NCBI GenBank assembly: GCA_903930255.1
Contig: CAIYYA010000175.1
Coordinates: 1 to 61,773, forward strand
Length of the DNA: 61,773 bases
Direction of reading: 5' to 3'
From: an uncultured beta proteobacterium
GTDB taxonomy: Bacteria; Pseudomonadota; Gammaproteobacteria; Burkholderiales; Burkholderiaceae_C
Positions 8,582 to 16,331 of this stretch are shown here, piece by piece (the stretch's first letter is position 1; each line of letters opens with the position of its first letter). The translations under genes and the position numbers were made by a program. The notes under the pieces were generated by a model that made no database searches, was not told where the DNA came from, and worked only from the letters and a program-made list of their open reading frames with translations.

Positions 8582-9655
8582 TTACAGTACCGCGGGCTCG
8601 ATCTCAAGCATGATGCCAAAGCGCTCATAAACACTGGTTTGAATGGCCTTGGCCAGTGTCATCACCTCGCCACCCGTGGCTCCAAAGCCATCGATACCCG
8701 GTCCTCGGTTGACCAGCACCAAGGCCTGTTTTTCATAGACCCCTGCTTGGCCAACTGATTTGCCACGCCAGCCACATGCGTCGATCAGCCAACCTGCCGC
8801 CAACTTGAACGATCCATCGGGCAAGGCATAATGCACGACCTTGGGATCACGCGCGATGATGTCTACACATTGCTCCGCTGAAACACTGGGATTTTTGAAA
8901 AAACTGCCGACATTACCAATCACTTCTGGATCCGGTAACTTGGAGCGCCGAATGGCACACACCCAATCAAAAATTTGCAGCGCTGTGGGCTGGTTCGCAC
9001 CGTTTTCGAGCATTTTTTTGCTCAGGTCAGCATAACCAAGAGTAGGTTTCCACAGTTTGGGCAAGGCAAAACGTACTCGCAAAATCAGTGCTCGATCTTT
9101 CAGACCCAACGACTGATGCACAGCACCTGAGCTGGCTGCGCTGCTGTGCTTGAATATTGAATCTCGGTAACCAAAGGCGCACTGCGCAGCATTCAGGCTA
9201 AAAATTTGACCTGTGTCTAAATCAATTGCATCGAGTGAGTCAAAGCGGTCTTGCAGTTCCACACCATATGCACCTATGTTTTGCACAGGTGCTGCGCCCA
9301 CTGTGCCCGGTATCAGCGCCATATTTTCTAGGCCTGGATAACCGTGCTCGAGTGTCCAGAGAACAAACGCATGCCAATTTTCACCAGCGCCGGCCTCGAC
9401 AATAAAATCTTTGGCAGTTGTGCGCAGCAAACGTCGCCCTGTTACCTCCACTTTCAACACGACACCTTTTACATCGCCCGTCAGCACCAGATTGCTGCCG
9501 CCACCCAGCACCCATTTTGATGAAGCCGCCCAATCAGGCTCGCGCAACAACGTGAGCACATCACTTTCGCTGGTGACGTGCACCAACGTTTGCGCCCTGG
9601 CTGCAATATGAAAGCTATTTAAAGCCTGTAAGGAAGTGTTTTTCTCGACTAACAT
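8582..9655 (-). CDS. murB: UDP-N-acetylenolpyruvoylglucosamine reductase
   Basis: FAD enzyme of peptidoglycan precursor synthesis; reduces UDP-GlcNAc-enolpyruvate with NADPH. It has the E. coli (type I) shape: FAD-binding [46 protein letters not shown], then [13 protein letters not shown] (catalytic Ser region) and the C-terminal domain. The internal ATG at 9655 was chosen because the protein then begins [16 protein letters not shown], as in relatives; an in-frame ATG six codons earlier is possible. Divergent from yajQ. Confidence 0.94.
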   Translation of the reverse strand: MLVEKNTSLQALNSFHIAARAQTLVHVTSESDVLTLLREPDWAASSKWVLGGGSNLVLTGDVKGVVLKVEVTGRRLLRTTAKDFIVEAGAGENWHAFVLWTLEHGYPGLENMALIPGTVGAAPVQNIGAYGVELQDRFDSLDAIDLDTGQIFSLNAAQCAFGYRDSIFKHSSAASSGAVHQSLGLKDRALILRVRFALPKLWKPTLGYADLSKKMLENGANQPTALQIFDWVCAIRRSKLPDPEVIGNVGSFFKNPSVSAEQCVDIIARDPKVVHYALPDGSFKLAAGWLIDACGWRGKSVGQAGVYEKQALVLVNRGPGIDGFGATGGEVMTLAKAIQTSVYERFGIMLEIEPAVL

Positions 9656-9688
9656 GGCGCCATTGTCAAACATTTTTCGAGAACCAAT

Positions 9689-10174
9689 ATGCCCTCATTT
9701 GATACCGTTTGCGAAGCCAATATGGTGGACGTGAAACACGCCATTGAAAACACCACCAAAGAGATCACCACCCGTTTTGACTTTAAGGGCACACCCGCTG
9801 CCATTGAACTCAAAGACAAAGAAATCACGCTGATGGGTGATGCGGATTTTCAGCTGACCCAAATCGAAGACATTTTGCGCAACAAGCTCACCAAGCGTAA
9901 CGTCGATGTGCGTTTTCTGGACAAAGGCGATGTGCAAAAAGTCGGCGGTGACAAGGTCAAGCAGGTCATCAAGGTGCGCGATGGCATCGAAACCGAGTTG
10001 GGCAAAAAAATTCAACGAATCATAAAGGACAGCAAAATCAAGGTGCAGGCCGCCATTCAAGACGGCAAATTGCGAGTTAGTGGTGGCAAGCGTGACGACT
10101 TGCAAGCCGCCATGGCACTGATGCGCAAAGAGGTCACCGATATCCCGCTGAGTTTTGACAACTTTCGCGACTAA
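9689..10174 (+). CDS. YajQ family nucleotide-binding protein
   Basis: Small cytosolic protein of 161 residues, the usual length, beginning [22 protein letters not shown] and containing TRFDFKG and [12 protein letters not shown]-like repeats of the two ferredoxin-like halves. Relatives bind nucleic acids or, in Xanthomonas and Pseudomonas, cyclic di-GMP and affect transcription or phage functions; the role here is unproven. Twenty-one bases separate it from a degenerate HD-GYP gene, which may make a cyclic-dinucleotide link more plausible. Confidence 0.92.
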   Translation: MPSFDTVCEANMVDVKHAIENTTKEITTRFDFKGTPAAIELKDKEITLMGDADFQLTQIEDILRNKLTKRNVDVRFLDKGDVQKVGGDKVKQVIKVRDGIETELGKKIQRIIKDSKIKVQAAIQDGKLRVSGGKRDDLQAAMALMRKEVTDIPLSFDNFRD

Positions 10175-10195
10175 ACTGATCTTGAGCTGCCGCTG

Positions 10196-11146
10196 ATGAG
10201 CCTGATCGTCAAATCTGAAGACGAATACGAAGACCTGTTGGCCCTCTGGTCTGACCTGGAAGCCGGTTTGGCGGTTATTTTGAGCCACCCGGCCAGTGCG
10301 CAGGAATTTGCTGCACGAGTGCGCCAATATGACAATTGGATGCAAAACCTGATTCAGCGCGACACTGATGTTGGCCTTTACCTGTTGTTTCAGCTCGCCA
10401 CCAATTCGCCGGTTGGTTACAGTGCCAGCCACGCCCTAGTGTGCGCTGTGCTCTGTCATTTGATTGCCAACGACTTTAAGCTTGATAAAACTGAACGCGA
10501 CAGTCTGGTGCACGCAGCTTTGACGATGAATATCGCCATGACCGCATTGCAAGACTTGCTGGCGAACCAGCGCGAGCGCCCCAGCCCCGAGCAGCAGCAC
10601 AGCATTCGCAGCCATGCCAGCTTAGGTGCTGCCATGCTGGTTGAAATGGGTATTGGCAACCCCCTGTGGTTGCAAACTATCGAACGACATCATGACACAG
10701 CGCCCCCATTGCAAGACTTGCACAGCCTGCAGCCAGTGCAACGTCTGTCACATATCCTACATGTAGTTGATCGTTACGCAGCCATGATCAGCCCACGCCA
10801 GTCACGCGAAGGACGCAGCGCGGCAGAATCAGCAAAAGACATTACCCAAGGTAAATCTGCCCACGACAACCCGATTGGGCAAGCACTCGTGCGCACGGTG
10901 GGTTTGTGCCCACCTGGAACCTTTGTGCAGCTGAACAACCAGGGCATTGCCGTCGTGGTGCGTCGCAGCTATGCGCCCAACCTACCCGATGTGGCACAGA
11001 TTGTGACTCCCGATGGTCAAAAGATCAGAATGCCCGTGCTGCATGCGACCCACACTGGCCAGGTATCGATCAAAAGCGCGTTAACACCCGCTGCCGTGCA
11101 GGAGCGCATTAGTCACCACCTGATTTTGCAACTCAGATCGACTTAA
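10196..11146 (+). CDS. Degenerate HD-GYP-like protein
   Basis: The 316 residues align by eye with the HD-GYP/HD-related output fold: SASHALVCAV (His79), then HAALTMNIA where active enzymes have HD, SHASLGA (His140), ERHHD (163-167) and a VDRYAAMISPRQSRE segment like the family's DAYDALTS...YR region. Met111-Asn112 replaces the catalytic His-Asp, so phosphodiesterase activity is unlikely. The C-terminal part (about 235-316) is beta-rich and matches the GTFVQLNNQGIAVVV tail often found after HD-GYP domains. Co-directional with yajQ. Probably a non-catalytic regulator. Confidence 0.65.
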   Translation: MSLIVKSEDEYEDLLALWSDLEAGLAVILSHPASAQEFAARVRQYDNWMQNLIQRDTDVGLYLLFQLATNSPVGYSASHALVCAVLCHLIANDFKLDKTERDSLVHAALTMNIAMTALQDLLANQRERPSPEQQHSIRSHASLGAAMLVEMGIGNPLWLQTIERHHDTAPPLQDLHSLQPVQRLSHILHVVDRYAAMISPRQSREGRSAAESAKDITQGKSAHDNPIGQALVRTVGLCPPGTFVQLNNQGIAVVVRRSYAPNLPDVAQIVTPDGQKIRMPVLHATHTGQVSIKSALTPAAVQERISHHLILQLRST

Positions 11147-11335
11147 CCGGGCTTTGATAAACACCCAAAATACGATCCAGCCGAGAACCGGCAATAGTCG
11201 TTTCAGCTCGGCCACTCACAGTCTCCTAGCCATGCCGTGAAAGCCGTACTGTAGTCACAGAATGCCCCTTTCATGCTTGCCTACCCACCTGGCGCCAGAG
11301 CCCCATCACCCACTGGTAAACTTTGTCTGCGCACA
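11147..11335. other. Intergenic stretch before repeat copy B
   Basis: No coding sequence, tRNA or convincing terminator. An 11-base match to the end of the palindromic element (CAGTCTCCTAG, 11219-11229) may be a leftover terminus. I looked for S-adenosylmethionine riboswitch features upstream of the methylthioribose operon and recognised none. Confidence 0.4.
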
Positions 11336-11607
11336 TAGGATGCTGTCGGACTTTCGGTGCATCGGCTGCAAACCGACCGCAGCGGCTCATTTTTTATCGT
11401 ATTTTGAACAATAGCCAGGCTATTATTGATCCGGCTCAATGATGTTTTAAGTTCCGTTCGGGCTGAGCCTGTCGAAGCCCTTCGACGAACTCAGGGCGAA
11501 CGGTTGAAACTTAATCGGGCCAGAGCAATAGCCTGCAAATTCGGTAAAAACTGTGCTTGCTGGGATCGATTCTTTGCGTCGATGCCGAAGGTTCGTCAGT
11601 CTCCTGG
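11336..11607. mobile_element. Palindromic MITE-like element, copy B (interrupted)
   Basis: Left part (11336-11424) and right part (about 11523-11607) match the element at 40851-41016 in the same orientation. This includes both termini (TAGGATGCTGTCGGACTTTC and CGTCAGTCTCCTGG) and the central stem AATAGCCAGGCTATT. About 100 bases carrying a different palindrome are inserted just past the centre. The copy ends 65 bases before mtnK, so it may supply or disturb that operon's promoter. Confidence 0.7.
11454..11503. repeat. REP-like palindrome nested in copy B
   Basis: Inverted arms CCGTTCGGGCTGAG and CTCAGGGCGAACGG flank a perfect inner palindrome GTCGAAG-CC-CTTCGAC. It resembles the widespread proteobacterial extragenic palindrome of the type TTCG(T/G)CCTGAGC..GTCGAAGG. 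It lies inside the unrelated element and must be the younger insertion. Confidence 0.75.
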
Positions 11608-11672
11608 GCGTTCTGAGGCATGCTGCTGATGCCAATTTCGCGTCATCCAATAAAAATCTAAGGATTCACACG

Positions 11673-12902
11673 ATGGAATTTTCCCGTTTGATCGAAGCTG
11701 ATGTGCCAGTCTATTTGCAGTCGATACCTGCTATGCACGCGCATTTTTCATCTTTCGATAGCCTTGAAGTGACAGAAGTAGGAGACGGCAACCTCAATTT
11801 TGTTTACCTGGTCAGCAACCGCCGCCAAGCACATGAAACGGTGGTCCTCAAACAAGCTGTGCCTTACCTGCGGGTGGTGGGAGAGTCCTGGCCGCTGACA
11901 CGCCACCGTATGGACATCGAAACCGCCGCACTGCGTTATTTCAAGGCGCTGTGCCCAGCGCACGTCCCTGAAATTTATCATGCTGACTCAGAGCAGTCAC
12001 TGGTCATCATGCAACGCCTGGGTGAACACCGCATTTTGCGTGGCGCGCTGCTTGAGGGGCACACCTATACCCATGTGGCCGAGCATCTTTCTGGTTTTAT
12101 GGCGCGCAGCCTGTTTTATGGGAGTGACCTGTTTTTGCCGGCCGATGTCAAAAAAGATGCTGTCAAACGCTTCACCAACTCTGAGTTGTGCAAGATCACT
12201 GAAGACCTGATCTTCACCCACCCTTATGACGACAGTGCCAGCAACAGCTACAACCCGGCTTTGCCACAGGCCGAGATCGACCGAATCCAGCGCAATCCGC
12301 CATTGCGCGCAGCGGTCGGTGCACTGAAATACGCCTTCATGACCCGTGCTGAAACCTTGTTGCATGGCGACTTGCACGTGGGCTCGGTGATGGTCAGCAC
12401 GCACGAGACCTATGTAATCGACCCGGAATTTGCTTTTTACGGACCTATGGGGTTTGATATTGGTATATTGCTGGCCAACTTCTTTTTGGCCTGGTACGGA
12501 CAAGACGCGCGTGGTGGTGCCAATGCGGAAACCTCGAAAAATTGGCTGCTAAACACCTCCAGCCAATGTTGGGTCGGGTTTTTGGCTGAGTTTTTGCAGC
12601 TCTGGCAGCAGCACGAACAGGCTGGCACTGGTTTTACCGGACGCGACCTCGATGGTGCCAGCGCGCAGGTTTTTCGTGACGACTTTATGAGTCGTCTGTG
12701 GCAAGACAGCCTGGGTTTTGCGGGCTGCGAAATGGTACGCCGGGTGTTGGGTTTAGCCAAGGTGGCTGAAATCGCTGGCATCGACAACCCGCAAATTCGC
12801 GCGGGTGCTGAAATCAAAGTGCTGCGTTTAGCCGAGCGGCTGTTGCTTGAACGCACCAGCATCTCCAATATGGCTCAGCTGCTCGAATGGGTGCAGGCGT
12901 GA
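11673..12902 (+). CDS. mtnK: 5-Methylthioribose kinase
   Basis: Phosphorylates methylthioribose, from cleaved methylthioadenosine, to methylthioribose-1-phosphate. The ATG is preceded by AAGGA (11660-11664) and gives a 409-residue protein, normal for MtnK. It has the aminoglycoside-kinase fold: VGDGNLNFVYLV near the N-terminus, HGDLHVGSVMVS (catalytic loop) and VIDPEFAFYGPMGFDIG (metal-binding segment). An upstream in-frame extension runs into the repeat and is unlikely to be translated. First gene of the mtnK-mtnA-aldolase operon. Confidence 0.94.
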   Translation: MEFSRLIEADVPVYLQSIPAMHAHFSSFDSLEVTEVGDGNLNFVYLVSNRRQAHETVVLKQAVPYLRVVGESWPLTRHRMDIETAALRYFKALCPAHVPEIYHADSEQSLVIMQRLGEHRILRGALLEGHTYTHVAEHLSGFMARSLFYGSDLFLPADVKKDAVKRFTNSELCKITEDLIFTHPYDDSASNSYNPALPQAEIDRIQRNPPLRAAVGALKYAFMTRAETLLHGDLHVGSVMVSTHETYVIDPEFAFYGPMGFDIGILLANFFLAWYGQDARGGANAETSKNWLLNTSSQCWVGFLAEFLQLWQQHEQAGTGFTGRDLDGASAQVFRDDFMSRLWQDSLGFAGCEMVRRVLGLAKVAEIAGIDNPQIRAGAEIKVLRLAERLLLERTSISNMAQLLEWVQA

Positions 12903-13972
12903 GCGCCGTCGCTAAGGGAGTGCCTGCCACGCTGCAGTGGCGCGATGGTGATCTGCATCTGCTGAACCAAACCCGCTTGCCGCATCACATTGAGATCGAG
13001 CGACAAGACAGCGCAGAGCAAGTCTGGCAGTCGATCCTTCAGCTCAAAGTGCGGGGTGCACCGGCCATTGGTGTGGCTGCTGCTTATGGTTTGTGTGTCG
13101 CTGTCAAACCCTCACGCAACCTGGCTTTGCCGGATTTTCGAAATATCTTGCACCAACAGGCCAGCTATTTACAGTCGAGTCGCCCCACGGCTGTCAATCT
13201 GGCCTGGGCTTTGCAACGTATGTTGCGGGCGGCCACAACAGCGCATCAAGCCCTTGATAGTACCGAGCTGTACGCCCGATTGGTAGAAGAAGCACAGCGA
13301 ATTCATGCTGAAGACATTGCCATTTGCAACGGCATCGGCGCGCAAGGCGTTAATCTAATCCAATCCGGCATGGGCGTGCTGACACATTGCAACGCTGGTG
13401 CCCTGGCCACAACCGGACTGGGCACCGCTACCGCACCGATGTATCTGGCACATCAGCTGGGAGTCAACTTCAAGGTCTACGCCGACGAAACACGGCCCCT
13501 GTTGCAAGGCGCGCGACTGACCGCCTGGGAGCTGCAAAGTGCTGGCATCAACGTGAATCTGATAACCGACAACATGGCAGCCAGCGTGATGGCGCGGGGC
13601 CTGATTGATCTGGTCATTGTTGGCACCGACAGGGTTACTGCCAATGGCGATGTGGTTAACAAAATTGGCACCTTGGGTGTGGCTATTCTGGCCAAGCATT
13701 TTGGTCTGCCTTTTTATGTGGCCTGCCCATCTTCCACCATTGACCTGGCCACTCCCACTGGGGCTCAGGTTGAAATTGAAGAGCGTGCCTCCGATGAAGT
13801 AACCGGCTTTGGCCCTGTGCGCACGGCTCCACATGGCATGGCAGTCGTCAATCCGGCATTTGACGTGACACCACACACACTTGTGAGTGGGTTGATCACC
13901 GAGCATGGCATCATCAGCGCCCCTTTTGCCGAAGGTTTGAAGCGCGTAGCCATGGCCGCTTTGCAGTCCTGA
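12899..13972 (+). CDS. mtnA: Methylthioribose-1-phosphate isomerase
   Basis: Converts methylthioribose-1-phosphate to methylthioribulose-1-phosphate. The sequence tracks the B. subtilis enzyme: LKVRGAPAIGVAAAYG, SSRPTAVNLAWAL, THCNAGALATTGLGTATAP (catalytic Cys), ETRPLLQGARLTAWEL, ITDNMAA, VGTDRVTANGDVVNKIGT and NPAFDVTPH. I take the GTG at 12899, overlapping the mtnK stop (GTGA), as the coupled start; the in-frame ATG at 12887 inside mtnK is the alternative. Twenty-five bases separate it from the aldolase-dehydrogenase gene. Confidence 0.94.
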   Translation: MSAVAKGVPATLQWRDGDLHLLNQTRLPHHIEIERQDSAEQVWQSILQLKVRGAPAIGVAAAYGLCVAVKPSRNLALPDFRNILHQQASYLQSSRPTAVNLAWALQRMLRAATTAHQALDSTELYARLVEEAQRIHAEDIAICNGIGAQGVNLIQSGMGVLTHCNAGALATTGLGTATAPMYLAHQLGVNFKVYADETRPLLQGARLTAWELQSAGINVNLITDNMAASVMARGLIDLVIVGTDRVTANGDVVNKIGTLGVAILAKHFGLPFYVACPSSTIDLATPTGAQVEIEERASDEVTGFGPVRTAPHGMAVVNPAFDVTPHTLVSGLITEHGIISAPFAEGLKRVAMAALQS

Positions 13973-13997
13973 AAACCATTTTTTACGGAGAATAAAC

Positions 13998-16058
13998 ATG
14001 AAAAGCCGCTGGCAAAATGATGCTGCTGATCGCATGGTGGCCCACTATGCCGAGCAGGGTGTGTGCGCCGATGTCGCGATGCGGGTTTACACCTCACGCT
14101 TGCTGGGGCAAGAGCGCACACTGGTATTGCACGGTGGCGGCAACACTTCCGTCAAGACCCGACTGCCAGACCTGATGGGCGATGAGATTGAGGTGCTGTG
14201 TGTCAAAGGCTCGGGCTGGGACATGGCCGTGATCGAGCCTGCTGGGCTTCCTGCGGTGCGCCTGGCGCCACTGCTCAAGTTACAGGGTCTGGATCGGCTC
14301 AGTGACGAAGACATGGTGAACGCCCAGCGTTGCAACCTGCTTGACTGCCAGGCACCCAACCCGTCGGTAGAGGCCTTGCTGCACGCTTTTGTGTCGCACA
14401 AATTTATCGATCACACCCACGCCAACGCAGTGCTAGCGGTGTCAGCCCAGTCCAATGGCATGGCTTTGTGCGAGCAGATATTTGGTCCTCGCATGGCAGT
14501 GATTGACTATGTGATGCCCGGCTTTGAGTTGGCCAAAGTGGTGGCTCAGGTGTTTGCCGAGCGTCCTGACATTGAAGGCCTGATTTTGCACAAACACGGC
14601 ATCTTCACCTTCGGCAGTAGTGCGCAACAAGCCTACCAACGCATGATTGACATGGTGACGCGGGCTGAAGACTTTATTGCTAATAAGATGCAAAACCTCA
14701 TTCGCACGCCGTCTGCCCTGGCGCTGAGCTGTGGTTTCAGTATGGCGCAAATTGCTCCCATCGTGCGCGGTGCACTGGCCTTGCCTGTGGGGCAGGGGGG
14801 CTACACCCGCATGGTGGCTGAGCTGCGCACCGATGGTGTCATCGCTGATTTTTGTTCCCGTGCTGACCTGTCAAACCTGGCTTGGCAGGGTGTTATCACG
14901 CCAGACCACACCATCCGCATCAAAAACAGGCCGTTGGTATTGCCCATGCCTGAAGCCAATAACCTGGCCGGATTCAGACAAGTGCTGCAGCAACGACTGG
15001 ACGAATACACCCGCCATTACCACGCCTATTTTCAGTCCAACAATGCCTTGCTGGCGGGGCAGCGCACCGAGCTCGATGCCATGCCGCGCGTGGTGCTGGT
15101 GCAGGGCTTGGGTCTGATCGCTTTTGGCAAGAGTAAAAAAGACGCCATCATCCATGCTGATCTGGCTCAAGCCACGGTAGAAACAGTGCTTGCAGCGAAC
15201 GCAGTGGGGCAATTCGAACCATTGCCCGAGTCAGCACTGTTTGAGATGGAGTATTGGTCGCTCGAGCAAGCCAAGCTGGCACAGGGTAAAGAGGCCGCCT
15301 TGGCGCGCCAAGTGGTGCTTATCACCGGGGCCGCCGGTGCCATCGGCTTGGCCACTGCCAAGCTGTTTGCCAGCCAAGGTGCCGAGGTGGTGTTGCTTGA
15401 TCGTGACGAGGCTACCGTTGTACAGGCTGCCCGGTCAGTGGGAGGCAAAGCTCTGGGCTTGGCCTGTGACGTCACCAACGCCAGCGACTTGCGCAGCGCA
15501 TTCGATGCCGCTTGCGAAACCTTTGGCGGTATTGATGTGGTGATCTCCAACGCGGGCGCCGCCTGGGAAGGCGCCATGGCAACGCTCGATGACAGTGCAT
15601 TGCGTCAGTGCTTTGAGCTTAATTTTTTCGCCCATCAGAGAGTGGCTCAAAATGCGGTTCGGGTTATGCAAGCTCAGGGCACTGGCGGGGTGCTGCTTTT
15701 CAATGCATCGAAGCAGGCGGTTAACCCAGGGGCAAACTTTGGTGCTTATGGAACCGCTAAAGCCGCCACCCTTTTGTTGTGCCGCCAATATGCACTGGAG
15801 CAGGGCGTGCACGGCATCCGCAGCAACGCCGTTAACGCCGACCGTATTCGCAGTGGCTTGCTCAGCGATGCCATGATCGCCTCGCGCTCGCGCTCGCGTG
15901 GGCTTGACGAAAAAGACTATATGAGTGGCAATCTGCTTGGGCAAGAGGTGCTGGCATACGATGTGGCGCAAGCCTTTTTGGCGTTGGCACTGGCGCAGAA
16001 AACCAGCGGCCATGTGATGACCGTGGACGGTGGCAATATTGCCGCCGCACTGCGTTGA
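13998..16058 (+). CDS. Fused class II aldolase / short-chain dehydrogenase
   Basis: The 686 residues form two enzymes. Residues 1-420 are a class II (zinc) aldolase: LHGGGNTSVKTR (phosphate site), Glu125 in SVEALLH, zinc ligands in DHTHANAV (His139, His141) and HKHGIF (His198/200). Residues about 430-686 are a short-chain dehydrogenase: TGAAGAIG, an Asp after strand 2 (LLDRDE, favouring NAD), NAG, SKQA and YGTAK. The layout recalls RhaD/RhaW-type rhamnulose-1-phosphate aldolase-dehydrogenases. GGAG ribosome site at 13987. Following mtnK-mtnA, a natural substrate would be methylthioribulose-1-phosphate, cleaved to DHAP and methylthioacetaldehyde, with the aldehyde then reduced. That specificity is inference. 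Confidence 0.85.
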   Translation: MKSRWQNDAADRMVAHYAEQGVCADVAMRVYTSRLLGQERTLVLHGGGNTSVKTRLPDLMGDEIEVLCVKGSGWDMAVIEPAGLPAVRLAPLLKLQGLDRLSDEDMVNAQRCNLLDCQAPNPSVEALLHAFVSHKFIDHTHANAVLAVSAQSNGMALCEQIFGPRMAVIDYVMPGFELAKVVAQVFAERPDIEGLILHKHGIFTFGSSAQQAYQRMIDMVTRAEDFIANKMQNLIRTPSALALSCGFSMAQIAPIVRGALALPVGQGGYTRMVAELRTDGVIADFCSRADLSNLAWQGVITPDHTIRIKNRPLVLPMPEANNLAGFRQVLQQRLDEYTRHYHAYFQSNNALLAGQRTELDAMPRVVLVQGLGLIAFGKSKKDAIIHADLAQATVETVLAANAVGQFEPLPESALFEMEYWSLEQAKLAQGKEAALARQVVLITGAAGAIGLATAKLFASQGAEVVLLDRDEATVVQAARSVGGKALGLACDVTNASDLRSAFDAACETFGGIDVVISNAGAAWEGAMATLDDSALRQCFELNFFAHQRVAQNAVRVMQAQGTGGVLLFNASKQAVNPGANFGAYGTAKAATLLLCRQYALEQGVHGIRSNAVNADRIRSGLLSDAMIASRSRSRGLDEKDYMSGNLLGQEVLAYDVAQAFLALALAQKTSGHVMTVDGGNIAAALR

Positions 16059-16123
16059 AAATTTGACCCTGCAGCGTTTGTCGGCAATTGCTTGGCACCT
16101 GGTTCAGGTCTATAAATATCGAT

Positions 16124-16183
16124 AAAATCTGCTTGTAGAGCTTATCAATAATGCGTAAATAGCTCCTAAATTAATAGTATTTT
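16124..16183. repeat. Short dispersed intergenic repeat, copy 2
   Basis: AT-rich block containing GCTTGTAGAGCTTATCAATA and TAGCTCCTAAATTAATAGT. It is related by eye to 3205-3252 and to the reverse complement of 28421-28475. It sits in the 273-base gap between the aldolase-dehydrogenase and the transglutaminase gene; the rest of that gap shows nothing clear. Strongly diverged. Confidence 0.4.
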
Positions 16184-16331
16184 TGACGCTGCTAGGTCTG
16201 CCCGTTGCTTCGCCATTGAAGGCTCTAGTCTTGAAAATGTCTTTGGCACTAACATTGCTTGTTACATTTCATCGTCCAGTCAATCTGCTACCCGGTTTAA
16301 GTTAACCGTTGAATTTTTCTGAGTTCCATTC

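Noticed and set aside
9695-10432. 245-codon minus-strand open frame over yajQ and the HD-like gene
   Set aside because: Fully antisense to yajQ, whose family sequence is unmistakable.
11147-11672. S-adenosylmethionine riboswitch upstream of the methylthioribose operon
   Set aside because: The leader is occupied by repeat copy B; no conserved SAM-riboswitch core was recognised.
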